A stretch of DNA of 64,000 nt, from NCBI RefSeq assembly GCF_034008635.1, contig NZ_CP125378.1:2656001-2720000 (forward strand), in the 5' to 3' direction. Shown piece after piece: positions 57,351 through 64,000 of this stretch (the stretch's first letter is position 1; the number at the start of each line of letters is the position of its first letter). The position numbers and the translations under genes were made by a program. Under the pieces are notes generated by a model. The model searched no databases, had not been told where the DNA came from, and saw only the letters and a program-made list of their open reading frames with translations. Source of the DNA: Pseudomonas sp. P8_229. Lineage in GTDB: Bacteria > Pseudomonadota > Gammaproteobacteria > Pseudomonadales > Pseudomonadaceae.

Positions 57351-57452
57351 GTTCTACCTCATGACTTGCGAAAAGCAGATTAGTTATAGACCAGCTTTGG
57401 CAACTGTCGAAAGTCGCCGTTAAAAAATCAGTAACCATTGGTGACCAACGGT

Positions 57453-57878
57453 TTACGCCCCTTCACCGTGCAAGGTGGCAAGGACTTTTCGAGCACCGCC
57501 ATGATCACGATGCTCGCCCAGATAAACGCCTTGCCAGGTTCCCAGAGCCAGGCGACCCGCCGATACCGGCAAGCTGATCTGGCAGCCAAGCACGCTGGCC
57601 TTGAAGTGCGCCGGGAGGTCGTCCAGGCCTTCGTCGTTATGCTCATAGCCGTCTGTTCCTTGTGGGATCAGACGATTGAAAAATCGTTCGAAGTCGCGAC
57701 GGACCGCCGGATCGGCGTTCTCGTTGATGGTCAACGACGCCGAGGTATGCTGCAGCCACAAATGCAACAGACCGACCCGGCACGCCCTGAGTTCAGGCAG
57801 GCCGGCGAGTAACTCGTCCGTTACCAGATGAAAGCCCCGGGGCCGTGCCCGCAGGGTTATCAGAGTCTGTTGCCACAT
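57453..57878 (-). CDS. YjbQ family (UPF0047) protein
   Basis: A 141-residue protein. [22 protein letters not shown] opens it; [23 protein letters not shown] and [20 protein letters not shown] carry the conserved His, Glu and Arg of the YjbQ fold. E. coli YjbQ has weak thiamine-phosphate synthase activity; the true role is unknown. Start ATG at 57876-57878 rather than the longer frame, from family length. Confidence 0.88.
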   Translation of the reverse strand: MWQQTLITLRARPRGFHLVTDELLAGLPELRACRVGLLHLWLQHTSASLTINENADPAVRRDFERFFNRLIPQGTDGYEHNDEGLDDLPAHFKASVLGCQISLPVSAGRLALGTWQGVYLGEHRDHGGARKVLATLHGEGA

Positions 57879-58052
57879 ACAGTTCTCCGCACGTTCGGGG
57901 CGCATTCTAGCGCGCTCAGGGAAAAAACAAAGACCCTAATATTCCCGCAATGATGTAAGCGATTGGCCGCAGAAAAACGCCCGTCGTAAACACGACCAAA
58001 GCCGTACGAAAAATCCTTTCAGCCTGTACTTCAATGACAAATCCCAGACAAA

Positions 58053-58082
58053 AAAATGCCCGGCAAGCCGGGCAAGTTTTTT
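58053..58082 (-). terminator. Intrinsic terminator of glnK-amtB
   Basis: Perfect stem TGCCCGGC / GCCGGGCA with loop AA, flanked by T- and A-runs, just after the amtB stop on the minus strand. Confidence 0.85.
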
Positions 58083-58093
58083 AATGCGGGTAC

Positions 58094-59431
58094 TTACAGG
58101 TTGTAGCCGCGTTCGTTGTGTTGTGCCAGGTCCAGACCCACTGCTTCTTCTTCCTCAGTGGCACGCAGGCCCATGACCACGTCCAGTACCTTAAGGATGA
58201 TGAAGGTGACGATCGCGGTGTAGATCACCGTGAAGCCGACGCCTTTGCACTGAATCCACACTTGCGATGCGATATCGGTCACGGTGCCGAAGCCGCCCAG
58301 GGCCGGTGCGGCGAACACACCGGTGAGGATCGCGCCGAGGATACCGCCGATACCGTGCACGCCAAAGGCATCCAGGGAGTCGTCGTAACCGAGTTTGCGT
58401 TTGAGCGTAGTGGCGCAGAAGAAGCACACCACACCGGCCGCCAGGCCAATGATCAGCGAACCCATCGGGCCCACGGTACCGGCTGCCGGCGTAATTGCCA
58501 CCAGACCTGCAACCACGCCCGAGGCGATGCCCAGTGCGCTAGGTTTGCCGTGGGTGATCCACTCGGCGAACATCCAGCCCAGTGCCGCGGCAGCGGTAGC
58601 GATCTGGGTGACCAGCATCGCCATGCCGGCGGTGCCGTTGGCCGCTGCGGCGGAACCTGCGTTGAAGCCGAACCAGCCGACCCACAGCATCGCCGCGCCC
58701 ATCAGGGTATAACCGAGGTTGTGCGGAGCCATCGGGGTGGTCGGAAAGCCTTTGCGCTTGCCCAGTACCAGGCACGCCACCAGACCGGCGACACCAGCGT
58801 TGATGTGGACCACGGTGCCGCCCGCGAAATCGAGCACGCCCCAGTCACCCAGCAACGAACCCGGACCACTCCAGACCATGTGCGCAATCGGTGCATAGAC
58901 CAGGGTGAACCAGACGCCCATGAACACCAGCATCGCGGAGAACTTCATGCGCTCGGCGAAGGCACCGACGATCAGCGCCGGGGTGATGATGGCGAAGGTC
59001 ATTTGATAAGTGACGAACACCGCTTCAGGGAACAGCGCTGCCGGGCCGGTAATGCTGGCAGGCGTAACGCCCGCAAGGAAGGCCTTGGCAAAGCTGCCGA
59101 CGAAGGAGTTCAGGTTGACGACGTTGGCTTCCATCCCGGTGGTGTCGAACGCCATGCTGTAGCCATAAAGGAACCACAGGATGGTGACCAGGCCAGTAAT
59201 GGCAAAGCACTGCATCATCACCGAAAGAATGTTTTTCGACCGCACCATGCCGCCGTAGAACAGCGCGAGGCCCGGAATAGTCATGAACAGCACGAGGGCT
59301 GTGGAGGTCAGCATCCAGGCGGTATCGCCGGAATTGAGGACTGGAGGCGCCACCGGATCTGCCGCCATAGCCAGGCCGGGCATTACGATGGACAACAGGG
59401 CGCCTAGCCCTGCGAATTTACGCAGAGTCAT
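58094..59431 (-). CDS. amtB: Ammonium transporter AmtB
   Basis: A 445-residue trimeric ammonium channel with a signal peptide (cleavage near GLAMAADP, residue 23) and eleven hydrophobic segments. Family motifs include the twin-histidine pore histidines (VVHINAGVAGLVA and GVHGIGGILG), SAAAANGTAGMAML and the PII-contacting C-terminus. The start is at 59429-59431 behind AGGAG; the longer frame is unsupported. Second gene after glnK (37-base gap), the classic glnK-amtB pair in which GlnK blocks AmtB when nitrogen is plentiful. Confidence 0.96.
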   Translation of the reverse strand: MTLRKFAGLGALLSIVMPGLAMAADPVAPPVLNSGDTAWMLTSTALVLFMTIPGLALFYGGMVRSKNILSVMMQCFAITGLVTILWFLYGYSMAFDTTGMEANVVNLNSFVGSFAKAFLAGVTPASITGPAALFPEAVFVTYQMTFAIITPALIVGAFAERMKFSAMLVFMGVWFTLVYAPIAHMVWSGPGSLLGDWGVLDFAGGTVVHINAGVAGLVACLVLGKRKGFPTTPMAPHNLGYTLMGAAMLWVGWFGFNAGSAAAANGTAGMAMLVTQIATAAAALGWMFAEWITHGKPSALGIASGVVAGLVAITPAAGTVGPMGSLIIGLAAGVVCFFCATTLKRKLGYDDSLDAFGVHGIGGILGAILTGVFAAPALGGFGTVTDIASQVWIQCKGVGFTVIYTAIVTFIILKVLDVVMGLRATEEEEAVGLDLAQHNERGYNL

Positions 59432-59468
59432 ATTGTTTTCTCCTGGGGCGTTGGGTTTGTGGCGGCGT

Positions 59469-59900
<432 letters not shown>

Positions 59901-60010
59901 TTAGCTGCCCGACTGACGCCAGCTAACCGCTGCTGACGAAACTCCCCGCTCCGCCTGCCGCACTGCATTCGTCACAGCGACTGCATCAGTGCATGGGTCA
60001 CTACCGACTA

Positions 60011-60026
60011 AGCAGAAAGCTTGCCA
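60011..60026 (-). promoter_or_regulatory. Sigma-54 promoter of glnK-amtB
   Basis: Minus-strand TGGCAAGCTTTCTGCT: GG at -24 and GC at -12 with the required 10-base spacing, matching TGGCACG-N4-TTGCT in nearly all positions. Transcription would start near 60000, giving a roughly 190-base leader before glnK. Predicted by pattern. Confidence 0.65.
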
Positions 60027-60101
60027 TCTCGCCAAATTCCTCTGATTTCAATCCTTTGGCCGCTGCCGCAGGCGCTTGCGCAAAAAAGCCCCGACGGTTA
60101 C

Positions 60102-60149
60102 GCACAACAACGGTGCGTCGCCGTCCGTCCGCTTGCGCGAAAAGCGTGC
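60102..60149 (-). promoter_or_regulatory. Two NtrC-type enhancer sites for glnK
   Basis: Two dyads of the form GCAC-N7-GTGC (60102-60116) and GCGC-N7-GTGC (60135-60149), centres 33 bases apart (three helical turns), about 110 and 142 bases upstream of the predicted glnK start. This fits the NtrC consensus GCAC-N7-GTGC and the spacing of the E. coli glnA enhancer. Confidence 0.6.
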
Positions 60150-60220
60150 ACTCGTGCCTGCGTCAATGACTATAGACACTGCGTGATACACTGCCCGCCA
60201 CTGTTTACAGGACACATTCC

Positions 60221-60481
60221 ATGCTCGCGCCCAAAGACTTCCTCGACGCCCTGAGCGACACCGCCTCCCGCCTTTTCAGCGGCGACACCCCGCTGCCGAA
60301 AGCCGAAATCGAAAGCCAGTTGAAGATGCTGCTGCAAAGCGCCTTCAGCAAACTCGACCTGGTGAGCCGGGAAGAATTCGATAGCCAGATGGTTGTCCTG
60401 GCGCGTACTCGTGCTCGCCTTGAAAGCCTTGAAGCAAAGGTGGCGGAGCTTGAAGCGAAGCTGACGCCGGCGGCCGAGTAG
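60221..60481 (+). CDS. ubiK: UbiK accessory factor (YqiC)
   Basis: An 86-residue helical protein. LDALSDTASRLFSG and KAEIESQLKMLLQSAFSKLDLVSREEFDSQM open a coiled-coil domain (RLESLEAKVAELEAK) typical of UbiK, which associates with the ubiquinone-synthesis complex (with UbiJ) in E. coli. The promoter must lie in the same region as the NtrC sites; divergent from glnK. Confidence 0.9.
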   Translation: MLAPKDFLDALSDTASRLFSGDTPLPKAEIESQLKMLLQSAFSKLDLVSREEFDSQMVVLARTRARLESLEAKVAELEAKLTPAAE

Positions 60482-60655
60482 GACTGCAAGTCCTGCGCAG
60501 AAATACCTTCATTTTGCTGGTAGAAATTAAACCGCTCCTGCCGAGGCAAGAGCGGCTTCCGTCAGATCAATCCTCTACTACGAATTACTCCAACGGTCTC
60601 GCAGAAACTCGTACAGGCGATAAGCCCATAACGCGATCCTGACGAGGCGCCACAT

Positions 60656-60922
60656 ATGTTTAAGAAACTTAGACATATTTTGGCCCTCCTTGCGTGGGGC
60701 CAAACCGCCGATGTACTTTCCGGCGTGCGAACATCTTCGGGACTACACGTGAGTGTGTCTGCTAAGGCGGCCGGGTGTGAGTTCCCCAAAAAAACACCGG
60801 CACGGGTCTCACACCGTGTCGAGGAACATGAAATCTTTACTCCCCCGACCACACTTTGCGAACGCTCCATGAGCGGGCATCGTCAAAACAGATGGTATTG
60901 CAGCCCCTCAGAGGCAATTTAA
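60656..60922 (+). CDS. Doubtful small reading frame in the structured interval
   Basis: An 88-codon frame starting at an ATG that lies inside the first hairpin, eight bases after a GAGG. MFKKLRHILALLAWGQ resembles the start of a signal peptide or short hydrophobic peptide, but the remainder has no family resemblance and little codon-bias support. It could be a leader peptide or chance. I would not treat it as an established gene. Confidence 0.15.
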   Translation: MFKKLRHILALLAWGQTADVLSGVRTSSGLHVSVSAKAAGCEFPKKTPARVSHRVEEHEIFTPPTTLCERSMSGHRQNRWYCSPSEAI

Positions 60923-61069
60923 ACAAGTTTTATCAGGCCATGACCTCGTATTCGGGCATGACTGCTTCAATCCATCCAGACCGGTACTGATGGGTGAAAG
61001 TTGACTCGGGTGCTTGCCTCAACGAGCAAACATACATAGTCTCAACGGACGTGAGTGTGTCCACTAAGG
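60747..61069 (+). repeat. Direct repeat pair, 302 bases apart
   Basis: ACGTGAGTGTGTC-YR-CTAAGG occurs at 60747-60767 and 61049-61069, with only two transitions (TG versus CA). Flanks are unrelated apart from a few bases. Such a pair may be the ends of a small element or two copies of a protein/RNA-binding site. Confidence 0.5.
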
Positions 61070-61105
61070 ATGCGCAGGTCTTGGCCTCACCAAAGCCTGC
61101 AAACT

Positions 61106-61132
61106 AAAAACCGTCTCCTCGAGGCGGTTTTT
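61106..61132 (+). terminator. Intrinsic terminator upstream of comM
   Basis: Stem with arms CCG-t-CTC and GAG-g-CGG, loop CTC, flanked by five A and eight T. No gene ends near it: ubiK stops 625 bases earlier, so it probably belongs to a non-coding transcript. Confidence 0.75.
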
Positions 61133-61272
61133 TTTCGCCTCGAAATTGGTTGGCCACTACCCGCAACATCCAGTGAAAATTCGCCCCCGCCATTACCCCG
61201 CCAGATCACCCTTCCCCAACTACCCTTCAAAAACCGCAGGAAGCGGCTCCCGATTCAGCTCAAGGAACGACC

Positions 61273-62766
61273 ATGTCCCTCTCCATCGTCCACAGTCGCG
61301 CCCAGATTGGCGTGGAAGCCCCCGCTGTCACCGTCGAAGTCCATCTGGCCAACGGCCTGCCGTCGCTGACCATGGTCGGCCTGCCCGAAGCCGCAGTGAA
61401 GGAGAGCAAGGATCGGGTGCGCAGCGCGATCATCAATTCCGGTCTGCAGTTTCCGGCGCGGCGGATCACCTTGAATCTGGCGCCGGCGGATTTGCCCAAG
61501 GATGGCGGGCGGTTTGATCTGGCGATCGCCCTTGGGATTCTGTCGGCGAGTGTGCAGGTGCCGTGCCTGACGCTGGATGATGTGGAATGCCTGGGTGAGT
61601 TGGCGTTATCCGGCGCGGTGCGCCCGGTGCGCGGGGTGTTGCCGGCGGCACTGGCGGCGCGCAAGGCCGGGCGGGCACTGGTGGTGCCGCGGGCGAATGC
61701 CGAGGAGGCGTGCCTGGCCTCGGGCTTGAAGGTGTTTGCGGTAGATCATCTGCTGGAGGCGGTGGCGCATTTCAACGGGCACACGCCGGTTGAACCTTAC
61801 GTGTCGGACGGTTTGATCCATGCCGCCAGACCCTATCCCGACCTCAACGAAGTCCAGGGGCAAAAGGCCGCCAAGCGGGCGCTGCTGATTGCCGCAGCGG
61901 GCGCGCATAACCTGTTGTTCAGTGGGCCTCCGGGTACCGGCAAGACGTTGCTGGCCAGCCGACTACCGGGATTGCTCCCACCGTTGTCCGAGTGCGAGGC
62001 GCTGGAGGTGGCGGCGATTCAATCGGTCGCCAGTGGCGCGCCGCTGACGCATTGGCCACAACGTCCCTTTCGTCAGCCGCACCACTCGGCATCGGGGCCG
62101 GCACTGGTCGGCGGCAGCTCCAAACCGCAACCCGGCGAAATCACTCTCGCCCACCATGGCGTGCTGTTTCTCGATGAACTGCCTGAGTTTGATCGCAAGG
62201 TTCTGGAGGTTCTGCGCGAGCCTCTGGAATCCGGACAAATCGTGATCGCCCGAGCCAAGGATCGCGTGCGATTCCCGGCGCGTTTCCAGTTGGTGGCGGC
62301 GATGAACCCGTGCCCCTGTGGATATCTTGGCGAGCCCAGCGGCAAGTGCTCATGCACCCCAGACATGGTGCAGCGCTATCGCAACAAACTGTCGGGACCG
62401 TTGCTGGATCGGATCGACCTGCACCTGACGGTGGCGCGGGAAGCGACGGCACTGAATCCGGCAGTGCCGCCAGGAGAGGACAGCGCCAGTGCAGCAGCCG
62501 TGGTGGCCGAAGCGCGTGAGCGCCAACAAAAGCGTCAGGGTTGTGCCAATGCGTTTCTCGATCTGCCGGGGTTGAAGCGGCACTGCAAATTATCCACAGC
62601 CGACGAGACCTGGCTGGAGTCAGCCTGTGAACGGCTGACCCTGTCGCTGCGCTCGGCGCATCGACTTCTCAAGGTCGCCAGGACGTTGGCCGATCTGGGG
62701 CAGGAAAACGAGATCCGGCGCGAGCATCTGGCAGAGGCGTTGCAATATCGGCCGGCAACACAATGA
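61273..62766 (+). CDS. comM: ComM (YifB) magnesium-chelatase-like AAA+ ATPase
   Basis: A 497-residue ATPase: N-terminal Lon-like fold to about 165, Walker A GPPGTGKT at 218-225, Walker B LFLDELPEFDRKVLE, and C-terminal helical lid. Zinc-binding cysteines are suggested by PCPCGYLGEPSGKCSCTP. ComM is a helicase promoting branch migration during natural transformation in other genera; here it may serve recombination more generally. A 53-codon frame overlaps its stop. Confidence 0.93.
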   Translation: MSLSIVHSRAQIGVEAPAVTVEVHLANGLPSLTMVGLPEAAVKESKDRVRSAIINSGLQFPARRITLNLAPADLPKDGGRFDLAIALGILSASVQVPCLTLDDVECLGELALSGAVRPVRGVLPAALAARKAGRALVVPRANAEEACLASGLKVFAVDHLLEAVAHFNGHTPVEPYVSDGLIHAARPYPDLNEVQGQKAAKRALLIAAAGAHNLLFSGPPGTGKTLLASRLPGLLPPLSECEALEVAAIQSVASGAPLTHWPQRPFRQPHHSASGPALVGGSSKPQPGEITLAHHGVLFLDELPEFDRKVLEVLREPLESGQIVIARAKDRVRFPARFQLVAAMNPCPCGYLGEPSGKCSCTPDMVQRYRNKLSGPLLDRIDLHLTVAREATALNPAVPPGEDSASAAAVVAEARERQQKRQGCANAFLDLPGLKRHCKLSTADETWLESACERLTLSLRSAHRLLKVARTLADLGQENEIRREHLAEALQYRPATQ

Positions 62767-62924
62767 AAATGACAGCGCCACTCGCAAATGGACTGCCCCG
62801 AAAAATAAACATCCTGGCGCTGCAGCGTGCCATCGACGCCGGTCGAGTAGCGATCGACGCCGTTGCCTATTCGGGAGAATGGGGAGAGGTCGACTCCAGC
62901 GAAGACCTCTCCGCGTACCAGTAG
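62763..62924 (+). CDS. Small protein coupled to comM
   Basis: A 53-residue frame whose ATG overlaps the comM stop (ATGA). It reads MKMTAPLANGLPRKI, then a helical LALQRAIDAGRVAIDAVAYS and an acidic tail ending SAYQ. No family recognised. The overlap and Pseudomonas-like codon choice favour translation, but it might be chance. Convergent with the chemoreceptor gene, whose end is 13 bases away. Confidence 0.35.
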   Translation: MKMTAPLANGLPRKINILALQRAIDAGRVAIDAVAYSGEWGEVDSSEDLSAYQ

Positions 62925-62937
62925 CCGGCACGCCGCA

Positions 62938-64000
62938 TCAACGAAAGCGATCTACCTCTGAGCGCAGATCGGCGGCCAGCTTCTCCAGCTCTTTCGCGGT
63001 CACCGCAAGATTGGAAACCACTTCGCGCTGCTCACTGTTGGCCAGTGCAATACTTTGCAGGTTGCTGCTGAGCAACGTCGCGGTGCTGCTCTGCTCCTGC
63101 GTCGCCGTGGTAATCGCCGCAAACTGCTGCCCTGCCGAACGGCTTTGCTCATCAATGCGCGCCAGTGCCGAGGCGACATTGGCATTACGCGACAAGCCTT
63201 CCTGCATCAGCACATTGCCCTGCTCCATGGTGCTGATCGCGTTGCCGGTTTCCTGCTGGATGCTGTGAATCATTCCGGAGATTTCGTCAGTCGCCTGACG
63301 AGTGCGCGAAGCAAGGTTGCGCACCTCGTCAGCGACCACCGCAAAGCCACGGCCTTGCTCACCGGCACGCGCGGCTTCAATCGCAGCGTTGAGCGCCAGC
63401 AGGTTAGTCTGTTCGGCAATCGAGGTGATTACGCTGACAATGCCGCCGATTTCCTGGGAGCGCTGACCGAGGGTGTTGATCACGGTAGCGGTGGTGTTCA
63501 GTGCACCAGCGATTTGCTCCAGCGAGGACGAAGCTTCTTCCATCGAGGTGCGGCCGATCTGGGTCTGTTGGGCATTTTCCTGCGCCAGACGCTGGGTTGC
63601 GCCCATGTTGTCGGCAATGTTCAGCGAGGTCGCGCTGAACTCTTCCACCGCGCCGGCCATGCTGGTGATTTCGCCGGACTGCTGCTCCATGCCTTCGTAC
63701 GCTCCGCCGGACAAACCGGACAGGGCCTGGGCGCGGCTGTTGACCTCTTCCGAGGAGCGGCGGATGTGCTCGACCATGGTCGACAGCGCCTGGCTCATCT
63801 GGTTGAACGCACGGGACAGTTGGCCGATTTCGTCATTGCTCGACACGTTCAGACGCACGCTCAGATCACCGGCGCCCAAAGCTTCAGCCTGACGGACCAG
63901 GTCGCTCAGTGGTGCCAGTTTGCTGCGCAGCAACCAGACTGCAGATCCGACCGCCAGCAACATCGCCAACAGACTGCCAATGGCCAGTTGCGTACCGACG
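62938..64000 (-). CDS. Methyl-accepting chemotaxis protein, N-terminus beyond the window
   Basis: Only the C-terminal 354 codons are present; the frame is open to the right edge. Visible order: a membrane helix ([19 protein letters not shown]), a HAMP domain ([36 protein letters not shown]), and a long signalling coiled coil with the hairpin tip region [35 protein letters not shown], the CheA/CheW contact site. The ligand domain is not in the window, so the ligand cannot be guessed. Confidence 0.93.
   Translation of the reverse strand, partial: VGTQLAIGSLLAMLLAVGSAVWLLRSKLAPLSDLVRQAEALGAGDLSVRLNVSSNDEIGQLSRAFNQMSQALSTMVEHIRRSSEEVNSRAQALSGLSGGAYEGMEQQSGEITSMAGAVEEFSATSLNIADNMGATQRLAQENAQQTQIGRTSMEEASSSLEQIAGALNTTATVINTLGQRSQEIGGIVSVITSIAEQTNLLALNAAIEAARAGEQGRGFAVVADEVRNLASRTRQATDEISGMIHSIQQETGNAISTMEQGNVLMQEGLSRNANVASALARIDEQSRSAGQQFAAITTATQEQSSTATLLSSNLQSIALANSEQREVVSNLAVTAKELEKLAADLRSEVDRFR

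Larger units (their letters stand above)
60654..61132 (+). ncRNA. Candidate structured RNA ending at an intrinsic terminator
   Basis: Three adjacent stems: ATATGTTTAAG with CTTAGACATAT (60654-60678), TTTGGCCC with GGGCCAAA (60679-60704), CGCCG with CGGCG (60706-60725). Downstream GGTGTGAG (60774) can pair with CTCACACC (60808) or, alternatively, GCCGGGTGT (60770) with ACACCGGC (60794), suggesting a switch. No RNA family is recognised and no promoter is obvious. The terminator fixes the + strand as the likely orientation. Confidence 0.35.
60482..61272. other. Gene-poor structured interval between ubiK and comM
   Basis: A 791-base gap with no recognised gene. It contains an inverted repeat CCGCTC-N12-GAGCGG (60532-60555), three consecutive hairpins (60654-60725), mutually exclusive pairings at 60770-60815, a 21-base motif repeated 302 bases apart (60747 and 61049), another hairpin (61074-61100) and an intrinsic terminator (61106-61132). 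The last 140 bases before comM show no pattern beyond its leader. Taken together it could encode a non-coding RNA of about 480 bases. Confidence 0.55.

Noticed and set aside
58118..59407. 429-codon plus-strand frame opposite amtB
   Set aside because: Antisense shadow; His/Arg/Asp-rich low-meaning sequence.
60562..60870. 102-codon minus-strand frame in the ubiK-comM gap
   Set aside because: No ribosome site, Ser/Cys-rich chance-like composition, and it runs through the hairpins and repeats there.

Overview
This window is a conserved chromosomal stretch of a Pseudomonas of the fluorescens group (inference from gene content, high GC, and the fluorescens-type intergenic palindromes). From memory, gene order follows the P. 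aeruginosa PAO1 glpT to yifB/comM interval: glpT, ubiD, rho, trxA, ppx/ppk, hemB, algP, algQ, hemC/D/X/Y, algR, argH, cyaA, lppL, lysA, dapF, xerC, sutA, amtB-glnK, comM. No rRNA, tRNA, CRISPR array, insertion sequence or prophage was seen.

Layout. 1-9 kb: a partial TonB-domain protein, a histidine phosphatase, glpT with a probable GlpR operator, a ChaC-type gamma-glutamylcyclotransferase, a divergent PagP-like outer membrane protein, ubiD coupled to an iron-sulfur flavin reductase, and an OafA-type acyltransferase. 9-20 kb: rho with a structured leader, trxA, a GntR/FadR-type regulator divergent from an amino-acid ABC transporter operon, convergent ppx and ppk, hemB. 20-26.5 kb: DedA, sterol-desaturase-family enzyme, elbB, YaiI, a cytochrome c-FTR1 iron permease fusion, a LysR regulator. 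26.7-31.7 kb: an envelope cluster of two paralogous COG3014-type lipoproteins, a YcfL-like lipoprotein, an LpoB-like lipoprotein and a CsgG/LpoB-like periplasmic protein, closed by a terminator. 31.7-46 kb: LysE exporter, MscS channel coupled to an ABC-F ATPase, algP, an FKBP isomerase, algQ, dsbB/dsbH, hemCDXY, algR, argH. 46-57 kb: GST, two small conserved proteins, cyaA, rnk, cyaY, a 57-residue LptM-like lipoprotein (lppL), lysA, dapF, DUF484, xerC, HAD hydrolase. 57-64 kb: sutA, YjbQ, amtB, glnK with NtrC/sigma-54 sites, ubiK, a 790-base gene-poor structured interval, comM, and a chemoreceptor running off the window.

Functionally the window is dominated by housekeeping: heme and ubiquinone synthesis, polyphosphate turnover, lysine/arginine synthesis, nitrogen sensing, transcription factors (Rho, AlgQ/Rsd, SutA, Rnk) and envelope maintenance.

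The points most worth a second look are: (1) the sensor kinase gene normally paired with algR (algZ/fimS) is reduced to a 69-codon remnant still coupled to algR; (2) the duplicated COG3014 lipoproteins, with duplicated promoter, a 49-nt identical tract and one diverged internal segment, next to LpoB-like proteins; (3) an orphan structured region at 60.6-61.1 kb with consecutive hairpins, a 300-bp-spaced direct repeat and an intrinsic terminator; (4) a glnK upstream region with the geometry of a classical NtrC/sigma-54 promoter. Palindromic REP/REPIN-like repeats occur in many of the intergenic gaps.
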